From Flavobacterium hibisci (GTDB lineage Bacteria > Bacteroidota > Bacteroidia > Flavobacteriales > Flavobacteriaceae), in assembly GCF_020026925.1 (NCBI RefSeq), contig NZ_JAIQDW010000016.1, positions 45,413-109,412 of the forward strand: a stretch of 64,000 bases of DNA, given 5' to 3'. Under the pieces are notes generated by a model. It made no database searches, was not told the origin of the DNA, and worked only from the letters and a program-made list of their open reading frames with translations. This document shows positions 44,106 through 55,144 of the stretch, piece by piece. Within the stretch, counting starts at the first letter, position 1. Each line of letters starts with the position of its first letter. A program made the position numbers and the translations under genes.

Positions 44106-45797
44106 ATGAAGAAACTTTTATTCCTTTTTGTTTTTATAAATTCTTACTGGACATTTGGGCAGCTTACTTATACTTTTGATGTTGAGTATTATGCTTGTGG
44201 AGTGTCTTCCAATTATTGCTCTCCTAATTCAACTTCAGGCAGTTGGTATTACAGCAATGAAACCTTTAACTCCTATTTTTGGAGTTTTGGATCCGCCGGT
44301 GAGGATTTTCGAGGAAGCAGGGATACACCTAGAACAGGAACTTATACAACAACTATCGACAATGAATTTATGCTCTGGTATCATTATGATTATGACAATT
44401 CTTTTAATCCCATAGACTCTAAATTCCCTGGAAGAAATGTCGAGACACAATACAGTCGTTATTATTGGCCTGGCCAATATCCAAATCCACATTCTGATCT
44501 ATATTATGGTGAAGCGAGGGGCCGTATTTTTTATCAGGACAGACATATTAACTGGAATTATGAAGTTAGATATACAGGATCAAACACTTGGGGCACTGAC
44601 ACCTATGATGATTTAATTATAGAAGTTCCGTTTTCAAGAGTATCGGGTTCAAATTGCTATAGTCGCATTCCTTACGGGAATGAAAATACAATTGCAAGTG
44701 ATCCTTTAGATCGTGATTATTGTATAGAATGTTCTATTATCACGGGGGGCATTGCTTATGATGGTGTTGATGATACTCCGGACGGCCATATTACAATAAG
44801 TAATTTCCGCCCCAACGATTTAGTCATCTCCCGAACAGATAAAAATTCAACAAATATAATAGCAGGTGAACAAATTACACTGGAAGCCAAAACACCTGCA
44901 GCAAATACCACTAATTTATTCCCTGCTTTTGTATATAACTGGCAGTACAGCACTGATGGTGGTATTTATTGGCATGATGTTCCTGACAAGTTAGTCAACA
45001 ATCTTAAAATAAACAAAACCAATAAAACCATGTTTACCATGCAGGAGATGCTTGGTGCCGGACATACGTCTGTTTTTGGTCCTATCGATTTCAGGCTGGG
45101 ATATGGAACGGGAGACAGGTCTTTTTGCAATATACTACATTTTAATTATGACCCTGGTGCGCCTGTAGTAACGGGAGTAGAATATGTTGCCCCTAAATGC
45201 AGTGGTGATCCCGTAACAAGCCTTGATGTATATTTCAGCCGAAAATTAGAGGCTGGAGAATCTTTATGGCCTGTGCAAATTGTCCGTTATCCTAAAGAAT
45301 CCCAAGACCAGCCTAAGTTGTCACAAGATGTGGTAACCAATCTGGTTTATGACCCAATAAAAGGAAAATACAAACATTCCTTTATTATTACAACTGTCAA
45401 TAACAAACTCATAAATAATACCACCTATGCTGTAGAATACCAAGGCATGGTCAATGGGGTTGGAAGAGGTTATCTTCTTTCAGAACAACCATTTGTATAT
45501 CAGGATCCAGAGCCGCTTACTTTTACAATTAGCCCCACAGATCCTTTATGTCATGACGGAGAAGGAGGTTTGACAATAAACGTTAAAGGAGGCTCCGGAA
45601 AATACTCTTATTCTTTAGACGAAGGAACTAAAATTCCGTTTACCGTTACAACAGTTGAAACTTCAACCACGACAAACAATATTATGACTATAAGCCGATC
45701 TGCCAGTCAGCCACTGAGCTTGTCTGTAACCGATGCTAAAAAGAGTTATAAAATAAAAGTAACTGATGAGCATGGCTGCATCGAAAAAACGCTTTAG
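44106..45797 (+). CDS. Exported SprB-like-repeat protein, paralogue 2 of four
   Basis: This 563-aa protein has a short signal peptide (MKKLLFLFVFINSYWTFGQ) and a distinct Cys-containing N-terminal half (YYACGVSSNYCSPN, CYSRIPYGNENTI). From about residue 240 it has the conserved unit shared with paralogues 1, 3 and 4 (VYNWQYSTDGGIYWHDVPDK, FRLGYGTGDRSFCN, GVEYVAPKCSGDPVTSL). The end is a SprB-like repeat (SPTDPLCHDGEGGLTINVKG, VTDEHGCIEKTL). The junction to paralogue 3 keeps CTTTAGTATATGAA. It probably assembles with its paralogues. Confidence 0.75.
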   Translation: MKKLLFLFVFINSYWTFGQLTYTFDVEYYACGVSSNYCSPNSTSGSWYYSNETFNSYFWSFGSAGEDFRGSRDTPRTGTYTTTIDNEFMLWYHYDYDNSFNPIDSKFPGRNVETQYSRYYWPGQYPNPHSDLYYGEARGRIFYQDRHINWNYEVRYTGSNTWGTDTYDDLIIEVPFSRVSGSNCYSRIPYGNENTIASDPLDRDYCIECSIITGGIAYDGVDDTPDGHITISNFRPNDLVISRTDKNSTNIIAGEQITLEAKTPAANTTNLFPAFVYNWQYSTDGGIYWHDVPDKLVNNLKINKTNKTMFTMQEMLGAGHTSVFGPIDFRLGYGTGDRSFCNILHFNYDPGAPVVTGVEYVAPKCSGDPVTSLDVYFSRKLEAGESLWPVQIVRYPKESQDQPKLSQDVVTNLVYDPIKGKYKHSFIITTVNNKLINNTTYAVEYQGMVNGVGRGYLLSEQPFVYQDPEPLTFTISPTDPLCHDGEGGLTINVKGGSGKYSYSLDEGTKIPFTVTTVETSTTTNNIMTISRSASQPLSLSVTDAKKSYKIKVTDEHGCIEKTL

Positions 45798-45800
45798 TAT

Positions 45801-47129
45801 ATGAAAAGACTTTATTTATTGCTAGTTATGGGATTTATTCACTATAGTTTTGGACAAACATACAGTTTTGATCTCTATTATTCTGTAGCAACTCAAAAAT
45901 ACTGTTGGCAAGGACAATATGGATTTTCTGTTCGTGGAGGTACTAGCAATGCAAAAATTAGTGAACAAATAAAAAATAAGATTCATTATGTTGAAGATGT
46001 ATACGAAGAATATTTCTCAGTCCCAAACTACAATCAATTCAAAATAACGATAAAATCTACTTGTTTCTCGAATAATGGAACATCTAGTTGTGATGGAGAT
46101 GAAACAAGGACTGTTTCAGCAATTTTTTTAATAAAAAGCGGTTCAGTTACCTTAAATCGATGTGTAGATGAAAGTCTCAAAATAAATAATTTTAAACCAA
46201 ACATTATCATACAAAATCTGAATACTAAAAATCCTTCAGAAGTCTGTGCAGGTTCACAACTAGAATTAGCTGCTTTTCCTGAAGGGTTTCCCGACGAAGC
46301 TTATCACTGGCAATATTCTCTCGATAACCAGACAATCTGGATTGATGTACCAAATAAAATGGTAAACGGAATGAATATAAATGATACAAAAGTGTCTAAG
46401 TTTACTGTCTACGACATTTTAGATGAAGTACATGAAAATTATTTTGGGAAAGATATTTATTTCAGAATTGGGTATGGTGACAGACCATTTTCTAACAATG
46501 TGATTCAAATTAACTATTCGGCGTGCGGCCCAACTGTTTCAGAAGTTTCTTTTAAAGGACCTCCATGCAATGGTGATATTGTTGAATCGTTATCTATAAC
46601 ATTTAACGAGAAACTGAATACTGCAATAAAAGAACAAATAGCTTCACTTTCTGTAGTTGATGTTGAAGATGATTCTAAAATATTTATGCAGATTCCAGAA
46701 CCAATATCATATCCGGATGACACCAAAAAATATACATACACCAGTTTTCAACAATTAGAAAACGGTCATACCTATAGGATAAAATATCAGGCACAAATAC
46801 CAAATCCTAATGATGCTTCAAATCCTATTATGAGAGGTGTTTTGTATTCTCCGGAAGAATTTAATTTCAGGTATACTGAACCCGCCCCTTTAAAATTTGA
46901 AATAAAAAAAGCAGATAACCCTATCTGTACTGATGATCTTGCAGAAGTATCTATTGCTGTTACCGGCGGAACAGGTGGGTATAAATTTTATGTCGATGGT
47001 GTAGAAAAAACAAGTCCTAAACCTGTAAAGGAAGCTGACGGTTATTATCATATTAGAGGATTGGTTCCAACAGCCGTAAATAGTATTAAGGTAATGGATG
47101 AAAATGATTGTATTGAAAAAACACTTTAG
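45801..47129 (+). CDS. Exported SprB-like-repeat protein, paralogue 3 of four
   Basis: This 442-aa protein has a signal peptide (MKRLYLLLVMGFIHYSFGQ). The shared unit is YHWQYSLDNQTIWIDVPNK, YFRIGYGDRPFSNNVIQINY and VSFKGPPCNGDIVESL. Its C-terminal 80 residues are about nine-tenths identical to those of paralogue 1, which indicates gene conversion or recent duplication of that part. The gene starts 3 bases after the previous stop and ends in the same CTTTAGTTTATGAA junction. Confidence 0.78.
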   Translation: MKRLYLLLVMGFIHYSFGQTYSFDLYYSVATQKYCWQGQYGFSVRGGTSNAKISEQIKNKIHYVEDVYEEYFSVPNYNQFKITIKSTCFSNNGTSSCDGDETRTVSAIFLIKSGSVTLNRCVDESLKINNFKPNIIIQNLNTKNPSEVCAGSQLELAAFPEGFPDEAYHWQYSLDNQTIWIDVPNKMVNGMNINDTKVSKFTVYDILDEVHENYFGKDIYFRIGYGDRPFSNNVIQINYSACGPTVSEVSFKGPPCNGDIVESLSITFNEKLNTAIKEQIASLSVVDVEDDSKIFMQIPEPISYPDDTKKYTYTSFQQLENGHTYRIKYQAQIPNPNDASNPIMRGVLYSPEEFNFRYTEPAPLKFEIKKADNPICTDDLAEVSIAVTGGTGGYKFYVDGVEKTSPKPVKEADGYYHIRGLVPTAVNSIKVMDENDCIEKTL

Positions 47130-47132
47130 TTT

Positions 47133-48500
47133 ATGAAAAAAATTATACTCTTATTTTTTGTTTTTTGTTTTAAAAACTTAGTGGGGCAAACTCTTAGTTA
47201 TAGCGCAACTGCATCCTACAACTATATTACTTGTACCGGTTCTGGACTTAATTGTTCTAATAGTTCTGTTAATTATAGTTTTAGCGGTGCACCAGGACAA
47301 GATCAAATAGTTAATTCCAGTAATAGGACAGTTACGAAAATTTTTAATAATATTCCATTAGCCAATTCTTATACATTTACTCCTTCCGGAGGTTATTGTA
47401 TGACCAATAATGGCAGTGTACAGGTTGCTCAATATCCGAGTACTCAAAGCGCAGGAAATTTGATAGCTAATGCCAGCACTAATCTTTTAATATCAGGATG
47501 TTTTGGAAATGCATTTTTCAGCGGTTTTACTCCTAATAATATGAGCATACAAAATTTAAGCGCAACCAATGATGTTTGTGCAGGTGAAAGATTAAACTTA
47601 GCGGCATTACCCAATGGATATCCTCCAGAAGCTTATAACTGGCAGTATAGTCTGGATAATCAGGCAACCTGGATAACTGTTCCTCAAAAAATAATTAATG
47701 GTATCTCAACAAACCGAACTACTAATTCTAATTTTTCTATTTATGATATTTTAGGAGCTGATCACATTAATTATTTTAGAGCTATTTATTTTAGAATAGG
47801 ATATCCTGGCAGACCTTTTTCGGCAAATACAATCCGAATAAATTATTTGCCGTGTGCTCCTTTAATTACAGATGTTAATTACGAAGGTCCAAAATGCAAT
47901 GGTGATCCCATACAAAAATTAGAGATTACATTTAACAGACCATTAGATGCTACAAAAAGTGAAAGTTTATATCAATTGTATGTTAGAGAAACTACCAATA
48001 ACCCACCGCCCATTAAAACAACTCCTATGTTTTCAATGAGTAATATAACATATCCTGATGAATCTAAAATATATTCTTATTCTAATATATCAAATTTTAC
48101 GAGTTTAGAAAGTGGACGTGAATATGAAGTAATATATCAGGCTCAAATAAAACATCCTACTGATCCTAATCCTACTGTAAGAATATTAAAAGGGGTTTTA
48201 GTTGGGTCAAAACCTTTCACGTATAATGATCCAAAGCCACTCACCTTTAAAGTCATAGCAGATAATCCAAAGTGCCATGATGGCAAGGTTGATATAACCA
48301 TTGAAGCTGATGGCGGCACTCCTCCTTATTTTTATAATAACCTAAATGGAGAAACTGAAATTATCAACGGAGTAACACACGTAAAAAGAATACGGTTTGA
48401 TTCATCAGACAAAAACAAAAAAACCGTAACCATACAACAAGCAGAACTAAAAGAGTACAACATCAAAGTAACAGATTCAAATAACTGCATTGAGCAATAA
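47133..48500 (+). CDS. Exported SprB-like-repeat protein, paralogue 4 of four
   Basis: This 455-aa protein has a signal peptide (MKKIILLFFVFCFKNLVGQ) and the shared unit YNWQYSLDNQATWITVPQK, YFRIGYPGRPFSANTIRINY and VNYEGPKCNGDPIQKL. Its end (VIADNPKCHDGKVDITI, VTDSNNCIEQ) stops two residues earlier than CIEKTL and the stop is TAA, so the family junction is lost here. The adhesin gene begins 16 bases after its stop. Confidence 0.78.
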   Translation: MKKIILLFFVFCFKNLVGQTLSYSATASYNYITCTGSGLNCSNSSVNYSFSGAPGQDQIVNSSNRTVTKIFNNIPLANSYTFTPSGGYCMTNNGSVQVAQYPSTQSAGNLIANASTNLLISGCFGNAFFSGFTPNNMSIQNLSATNDVCAGERLNLAALPNGYPPEAYNWQYSLDNQATWITVPQKIINGISTNRTTNSNFSIYDILGADHINYFRAIYFRIGYPGRPFSANTIRINYLPCAPLITDVNYEGPKCNGDPIQKLEITFNRPLDATKSESLYQLYVRETTNNPPPIKTTPMFSMSNITYPDESKIYSYSNISNFTSLESGREYEVIYQAQIKHPTDPNPTVRILKGVLVGSKPFTYNDPKPLTFKVIADNPKCHDGKVDITIEADGGTPPYFYNNLNGETEIINGVTHVKRIRFDSSDKNKKTVTIQQAELKEYNIKVTDSNNCIEQ

Positions 48501-48516
48501 TCCTAAGATAAAAATT

Positions 48517-51500
48517 ATGAAAAAACATTTACTATTATTATTGCTTATCACAAGTTTTTGGGGTTATTCACAAACTGAGGCTAATGTTACCCCAAATGCA
48601 GTTGATGGTGCCAGAACTGTAACTTTTGTTAATCCTGCTCCTATTGAGATTAACGGAACTCCATCTATCATTCCAGCAACAGGATTTAATGAACCAAATG
48701 GAAAAATAGTCATTACATTTAAAGGAGGCTCAGATAACTATAATTACATCCTAACGAAGAAAGGTGTTACTCCTATTACTCCTATTCCTGAGTTGACAGG
48801 ACTAATGGCAGGAGATTACATTTTAATAGCAGAGGATAAAGAATCTGGATGTAAAAGTGAACCTTATGAGTTTACTATAAAGCAGCCTGAAAAATTGTTA
48901 GTTACTATTACCGTAGAAACTGCAATAAAATGTCCTAATGAAACCGCAACCCTTACAGTAGCAAATACACAAGGAGGGACAGAAACAATAGGTTATAAAT
49001 ATGAGTGGTTTAAAGATAACGGAACTACTTTTGTTACTACAAACTTAGAAGGCAAATCTGCCAGTGGACTGGGAGCAGGAACTTACAAAGTTAAAGTAAT
49101 CGACAATGCTCTACCTGTAAATACAGCATGGTCTGATCCGATTTTAATAACAACTATTCCTGCAATAAATGTTGCAGAAACCCAAACTAACGTAACCTGT
49201 AATGGCAGCAATAATGGTACTATAACACTAAATATTAACGGTGGTACCCCAGGATATTCAATTCTTTGGAATGGTACCTTTACCACAACACATATAGCAG
49301 GACAACCAGACAGGACAGGCTTACCTCCAGGAAATTACTATTATACTATTACCGATGCAAATGGCTGTACCTATGATAGCAGTAATGATATAATAATCAC
49401 AGCCCCTCCGGCTGTAATTATTACCTCTTTAACAACAACGCAGCCATCCGGCACGAATAGCACTGATGGAAAAATAACTATTAATGCTACCGGAGGTACA
49501 GGAACTTATACCTATTTAATTACGAAAGGCGGAATTACATCATCACACAGTAGTAATATCATTACCAATCTTGAAAATGGTACTTATGAGGTTTTGGTAA
49601 AAGACAGTAACAATTGTACTTCTTTACTTTCTGTAGCAAAATTAGAAGCTTTAGCTGTAACTTTAGTCAGCCAGCAAAATGTGAAGTGTTTTGGAGAAAA
49701 TACAGGTTCGCTCACCATACTGGCTACCGGAGGAACTCTTGCCAATAACTCTGCTTACCAATATCAATGGTACAAAGGTGCCACCAAAATAGATAACGAA
49801 ACAAATGCAACAATACATAATCTTGTAGCAGGTTCTTACTCTGTTCAGGTAATGGATGATAAAATGGTACCTGTAACCTCAGCTGTTTATACAATTACAT
49901 CTCCATTACAGCCACTATCGGTTACAAGTAATGCCGCAACCCAGCAACAGAATGTTTCCTGCAATGGTGGAAGTGATGGAAAAATTGAAATTAACGTAAG
50001 TGGAGGAACTTCAGGATATACATACAAATGGATTGACGGACCTGTCAGCAAAGACCGACACGGACTATCAGCGGGAACATATTCTGTAACCGTTACAGAT
50101 GCAAACGGATGTACACAAAACCTCAATGATATCATCATTTCAGATCCGCCTAAAATAACCATTACATCTCCATCTATAACACATGTTGCTATTAACGGTC
50201 AAAGTACAGGATCTGTCCTTTTCCCGTCAGATCCTGTGGGCGGTAATGGCGGCTATACATATAAATGGACATCCAATAATGGCTTTACAGCAAGTGTTAG
50301 AGATTTAAATGGAGTGAGTGCAGGAATTTATTACTTAACAATTTCCGATAAAAACTTATGTCAGTCTGTACAATACACTTTTACGGTTCTGGAAAAAACC
50401 AAACTTGAAGTACTTATTAAAGAATCTGCTTTTATTAAATGTAATGGAGATTCTAATGGACAGTTGATTACGGAAGTTACAGGAGGTGTTGCTCCTTATA
50501 AATACAGATGGGAAAAGAATGGAACTACATTATCCGGAGAAAATTCAGCAAGCCTATCAGCTATAGGATTTGGCAACTACAGTGTTTATGTAACTGACAG
50601 TGCAAACCCTGAGCCGGGACCATTTGCCTCTGCGCAACAAATCAATTTTAAATTAGCACAGCCTGACGCTTTAAAAGTATCAGTTGCTAAACAAACCAAT
50701 GTTTTATGCTTTGGTGCCGCAACAGGCGCAATCGAAATTGCAATTGAAGGAGGAACTGCACCTTACACCCAGCAATGGACAAAAGATGGCACAAGTTATA
50801 CAGGAAACTTAAATACGCTGGAAGCTGGTGAATATAATGTAATTGTTAAAGATGCAATTGGACATGAATGTACTGCAACTCTTAGCCAGCCAGTCAAAAT
50901 TACCCAACCCACTGCCCCACTTCAGGTTTCAAGTCCGGGACCTGTACATCTAAAAGGTTTTGAAACCAATGATGGAAGTATATCCGTTACTGTTTCCGGT
51001 GGAAAACCAAATTATAGCTACGAGTGGAGAAAAGGCAGTGCAACTGCAATAATTGGTACTGGAGCGTCAATAGCCAATCTGAGCGCCGGAATTTATCACT
51101 TAATTGTAAAAGATGCAAATGGCTGTACACTGCCTCAAATTGACTACACTGTTAACCAGCCTGATAAATTAGAAGTAGTAAGTTTAGCTCAGACACCTTT
51201 TACAAATATTCTTTGTAAGGGAGATTTGTCAGGCGAATATACTATTATTGTTAAGGGTGGTGTAAAAGAATATAGCTTTGAATGGATCAACACTACAACC
51301 GGAACAAAATATACTTCTACCGAGATTATTTCTGCTGCTTCAACGTCTTCAAAAGCATCTGGTTTAGGAGCAGGCAGTTATGTAATTTCTGTTAAAGATA
51401 CAAATAGTAATGCTCTTTTTGGCACCAATACTTTTACAATTACTGAACCGGATCAATTAGCTTTTACATACACGAAAGAAAATGTTTCCTGCTTTGGAGG

Positions 51501-54500
51501 AAATAACGGAACGATTACACTCCATATAACTGGAGGAACAAAAGATACTGACCTCACAAAACCCTATTCTATAATTAGCACTGGAGGAACTGTAGATTAT
51601 CAGAACGGAATCATTTCAGGACTTTCTGAAGGAACTTACACAATACGAGTAACTGACAAAAATCTTTGCGGACCTGTTGAACAAACTATTCAGATTACCC
51701 AGCCTGCTAAATCCGTAATTATAGAAGATAATGCAACAGTTACACCAACTACGGGTTTTGGTTTATCAACTGGAAAAATAGAAATAAGCGCAGTGGGAGG
51801 AACATTACCTTACACCTACCAATGGAAAAATAATGCAGGGACAATTGTGGGTACAAACAATCCTGTGCTTTCTAATGCTCCTGCTGGTATTTACAGTGTT
51901 ACGGTAACCGATTCTAATCATTGTTTTGATTCAAAAACATATATAATTGAGCAGCCTACGAAACCTGCACTTACTGAAACTCATCTTCAGGCTAAATGTA
52001 ATGGCTTGTTAGGTTCGTTAGTTGCTACAGCCAATGGCGGAGCAACTTATAATCAAAATCAGGCGGATAAAATTTACACCTATAAATTAAAAAATAAGGC
52101 TACAGCTGCCGTTACCAACATTAACGGAAATACAGCAAATTTTGCTAACATAGCTGATGGAGATTATACACTTACTGCAACTGATGTAAGCGGAATTGAA
52201 TCGAATAGTATTGATGTAGTTTTTAAACAACCTACGCCGATTGTTGTTTCATTAGCTTCAAAATCAAACGTAAGATGTTTTGGAGATAAGGACGGAGCGA
52301 TTGCTCTTTCTGTATCAGGCGGAACGCCATTAATAGTGAACGGAATGCCAGAATACAGTTACCAATGGAAAAGGAAAAACCTCTCCAATTCTATTTACGA
52401 AAACTTTACCCCAACGTCATTAAATACTTTCCCAGCAGGTAGCTATGCAGTTGAAGTTCGTGATGCAAATTATAATATTGGCGATGCTACTCATTGTATT
52501 GGTGTTTTAGAAAACATCGAAATTACGCAACCTGCCGATTTTGGTTTTGATATCGAAAAAATAACGTACAGCAACCCTACTGCTTTAAATGGAAATGATG
52601 GTAGTCTGCACTTTGAAATCACAGGTGGAAAAGCTAACTATGAATATAAATTTTATACAAAAAATAGTGCAGGCGCAGAAACAATAATACAAACGATTTC
52701 CAACAGCCCCTTAATGACAGCTGATTTTTCCGGATTAACAAAGGATCATTATTATATCTCTGCCCAAGATGCAACCGGATGTATCAAATATGCTGATTTT
52801 GATTTCAGGGACAATCCTTTAACTATAAGTGTAAACCAGACTCAAAATATTAGCTGTTATGATGCAAACAACGGTATTATAGGAGCAAATGCAGCTGGCG
52901 GATTTGGTCAAAAAAAATATTCATGGTACCGCAATTCTATTTTATTAGCTGACGAAACCGAAGATGTCCTGGTGAATGCAAAACCGGGTAGTTATTATGT
53001 TGTTGTAAAAGATTCCAAAAAAGTAGAAGTAACCAGTAATACAATCGTTGTTATACAGCCTGATCAGTTAGTATTTTCAACAACACAGGAACCTGTAAAA
53101 TGTTTCGGAGACAGCAACGGAACAATAACTGTGACAGCCTCTGGAGGAAATGGAAATTTCAGCTATCGCTATTTTCATAAAGGTTTACTAGTTAAAGACT
53201 GGCAAAATTTTACCAATGCAACAAATACAACTATTTCAGATTTAGCGGAAGGAGACTATACAATTGATGTAAAAGACTCCCAGGGATGTAGTAGTGCAAA
53301 TACGACTGTAAAAATTACTACTCCAACAGCATTAAGCATAACTGCTGTCACCTCTGCCGCTACAGGAAAGGGTTTAAGCAACGGATCTGCTTCAATTACT
53401 GCTCAGGGCGGTAACGGAAACTATACCTATAAATGGTTTAAAAGTGATAATACTAATATCAATCAAAATACAAATACAGTAGCAAACTTGGCTGCAGGCA
53501 AATATTATGTTATAGTTTCAGACTCCAAAAGCTGTGAATTGACTTCTGAATTATTAGAAATAACAGAACCACCATTACTGGAAACAAGTATTGCAGTTCA
53601 AAATGTTATCTTGTGTAATGGCGATAAAAACGGAAGTTTAAAACCAACGACAACAGGAGGATTCTTAAAGTCCGGAGAAAACTACACTTATCAGTGGTTT
53701 GAAAACGGAAACCCAACCACCCTTGCATCAACTGCAATTTTAAGCGGTATCGGTAAAGGTTCTTACTATGTAATTGCTACTGATTCTAATGGTAATAAGG
53801 CTACAAGTCCAGTTTTGACTGTAACAGAACCTGCAATTTTAACTAATATACTGACATCTGATTATGTATTATGCGGAGATTTTAATGACTGGACTATAAA
53901 TGCAACACCGGCCGGTGGTACCCAGCCGTATAATTATTCATGGAATACAGGAGCTAAAACGGCCAGTATACAAAATGTCCCTCCCGGAAATTATACTGTA
54001 GTGGTAACCGACAGCCGTGGTTGTACAATTACAAAAACGATTACAACAAAAGCACCGGCTCATCTGGATGCAGCAGAAAATATAAAAATCCCAACCTGCT
54101 ATGGCGGTTCTGATGCTACAATAGTGGTAACTCCTATAGCCGGAATCGCACCCTATACTTATGCATGGAATACCGGAGCAAAAACAAATACTTTAAACAA
54201 TGCATCGGCAGGAGATTATACAATTGAAATTACAGATGCTAAAGGCTGTATTATTTCAAGAACTTATTCAATTGTAAATCCTCCTAAAGATGTTATAGAT
54301 CTTGGTAAAGATGTAACATTATGCTTTGATCAGACTTTGACCATTAATGCTACAATCGACGATGACAAAGCAACTTATTTATGGAAATCTGATAAAGGTT
54401 TTTCCAGCAATAAAGCTATGATTACTGTTTCTGAACCTGCTAATTACACCGTAACTGTAACCAATAAATTAGGCTGCGAAGCTACAGATACCATTCAGAT

Positions 54501-55059
54501 ATTGAGTCAAAACACAGCTATTAGTGCTGAATTTGCAATGTCAAGTCAGGTATTTAAAAATGAAAAAATTATAATTGTGGATATCAGTAACCCCGAAGCT
54601 GATGAAATTGAATGGACTTTACCGGCTAAAGCAAATATTGTGACTAAAAATAAGGATTATGCCGAAATCAGTTTTAGTGAAACCGGAAAGTATGAAATTA
54701 CTTTAAACACTAAAAAAGGAAATTGTACCGCTTTCCAGACCAAGCAAATTCTGGTTACTGAAGGAGAATATGAAGAAAATCCTGATGAGGATCCTATTAC
54801 AGAGAAAAAATTTGACCTGAAAATTTATCCGAACCCGTCACAGGGAATTTTTACAGTTGATGTAACACTGGATAAAATTATGCCAGCTCACGTGAAGGTG
54901 TATAACTTAAACAACAACCTGCTTATTGATTCTAAAACCGAAGAAGGAAAAGACAATTACCTTTTCAAATTTAATTTAGGCGGATTGCCACCAGGACTTT
55001 ATTTTGTACTGTTTGAATCGCAACAAGGAAGTAAACTAAGAAAAATCATTATTCAGTAA
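48517..55059 (+). CDS. Giant SprB-repeat adhesin with T9SS type A sorting domain
   Basis: The start at 48517 (MKKHLLLLLLITSFWGYSQ) is used because the earlier TTG at 48490 overlaps the previous gene. The 2180-aa product consists of roughly twenty SprB-type repeats, each with CxG..G.I......GG..PYxYxW and ending in VTDxxGC, for example VTCNGSNNGTITLNINGGTP and VSCNGGSDGKIEINVSGGTS. The last 80 residues are a T9SS sorting domain (FDLKIYPNPSQGIFTVDV, LPPGLYFVLFESQQGSKLRK). Such proteins are exported by the T9SS and attached to the surface; SprB itself is the gliding adhesin of F. johnsoniae. It links this cluster to type IX secretion. Confidence 0.9.
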   Translation: MKKHLLLLLLITSFWGYSQTEANVTPNAVDGARTVTFVNPAPIEINGTPSIIPATGFNEPNGKIVITFKGGSDNYNYILTKKGVTPITPIPELTGLMAGDYILIAEDKESGCKSEPYEFTIKQPEKLLVTITVETAIKCPNETATLTVANTQGGTETIGYKYEWFKDNGTTFVTTNLEGKSASGLGAGTYKVKVIDNALPVNTAWSDPILITTIPAINVAETQTNVTCNGSNNGTITLNINGGTPGYSILWNGTFTTTHIAGQPDRTGLPPGNYYYTITDANGCTYDSSNDIIITAPPAVIITSLTTTQPSGTNSTDGKITINATGGTGTYTYLITKGGITSSHSSNIITNLENGTYEVLVKDSNNCTSLLSVAKLEALAVTLVSQQNVKCFGENTGSLTILATGGTLANNSAYQYQWYKGATKIDNETNATIHNLVAGSYSVQVMDDKMVPVTSAVYTITSPLQPLSVTSNAATQQQNVSCNGGSDGKIEINVSGGTSGYTYKWIDGPVSKDRHGLSAGTYSVTVTDANGCTQNLNDIIISDPPKITITSPSITHVAINGQSTGSVLFPSDPVGGNGGYTYKWTSNNGFTASVRDLNGVSAGIYYLTISDKNLCQSVQYTFTVLEKTKLEVLIKESAFIKCNGDSNGQLITEVTGGVAPYKYRWEKNGTTLSGENSASLSAIGFGNYSVYVTDSANPEPGPFASAQQINFKLAQPDALKVSVAKQTNVLCFGAATGAIEIAIEGGTAPYTQQWTKDGTSYTGNLNTLEAGEYNVIVKDAIGHECTATLSQPVKITQPTAPLQVSSPGPVHLKGFETNDGSISVTVSGGKPNYSYEWRKGSATAIIGTGASIANLSAGIYHLIVKDANGCTLPQIDYTVNQPDKLEVVSLAQTPFTNILCKGDLSGEYTIIVKGGVKEYSFEWINTTTGTKYTSTEIISAASTSSKASGLGAGSYVISVKDTNSNALFGTNTFTITEPDQLAFTYTKENVSCFGGNNGTITLHITGGTKDTDLTKPYSIISTGGTVDYQNGIISGLSEGTYTIRVTDKNLCGPVEQTIQITQPAKSVIIEDNATVTPTTGFGLSTGKIEISAVGGTLPYTYQWKNNAGTIVGTNNPVLSNAPAGIYSVTVTDSNHCFDSKTYIIEQPTKPALTETHLQAKCNGLLGSLVATANGGATYNQNQADKIYTYKLKNKATAAVTNINGNTANFANIADGDYTLTATDVSGIESNSIDVVFKQPTPIVVSLASKSNVRCFGDKDGAIALSVSGGTPLIVNGMPEYSYQWKRKNLSNSIYENFTPTSLNTFPAGSYAVEVRDANYNIGDATHCIGVLENIEITQPADFGFDIEKITYSNPTALNGNDGSLHFEITGGKANYEYKFYTKNSAGAETIIQTISNSPLMTADFSGLTKDHYYISAQDATGCIKYADFDFRDNPLTISVNQTQNISCYDANNGIIGANAAGGFGQKKYSWYRNSILLADETEDVLVNAKPGSYYVVVKDSKKVEVTSNTIVVIQPDQLVFSTTQEPVKCFGDSNGTITVTASGGNGNFSYRYFHKGLLVKDWQNFTNATNTTISDLAEGDYTIDVKDSQGCSSANTTVKITTPTALSITAVTSAATGKGLSNGSASITAQGGNGNYTYKWFKSDNTNINQNTNTVANLAAGKYYVIVSDSKSCELTSELLEITEPPLLETSIAVQNVILCNGDKNGSLKPTTTGGFLKSGENYTYQWFENGNPTTLASTAILSGIGKGSYYVIATDSNGNKATSPVLTVTEPAILTNILTSDYVLCGDFNDWTINATPAGGTQPYNYSWNTGAKTASIQNVPPGNYTVVVTDSRGCTITKTITTKAPAHLDAAENIKIPTCYGGSDATIVVTPIAGIAPYTYAWNTGAKTNTLNNASAGDYTIEITDAKGCIISRTYSIVNPPKDVIDLGKDVTLCFDQTLTINATIDDDKATYLWKSDKGFSSNKAMITVSEPANYTVTVTNKLGCEATDTIQILSQNTAISAEFAMSSQVFKNEKIIIVDISNPEADEIEWTLPAKANIVTKNKDYAEISFSETGKYEITLNTKKGNCTAFQTKQILVTEGEYEENPDEDPITEKKFDLKIYPNPSQGIFTVDVTLDKIMPAHVKVYNLNNNLLIDSKTEEGKDNYLFKFNLGGLPPGLYFVLFESQQGSKLRKIIIQ

Positions 55060-55144
55060 TCTTAGACTGATCCGGCAAAAAACATCAATTTAATAATGAA
55101 AAAGAGCGGATATTTTCGAATTCGATGCTCACAGCATATAAAGA

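Noticed and set aside
48517..55059. Regularly spaced similar segments that might be taken for a CRISPR or tandem DNA repeat
   Set aside because: They are about 80-100 codon protein repeats of SprB type in one open frame. The DNA copies are diverged and there are no identical short repeats with spacers.
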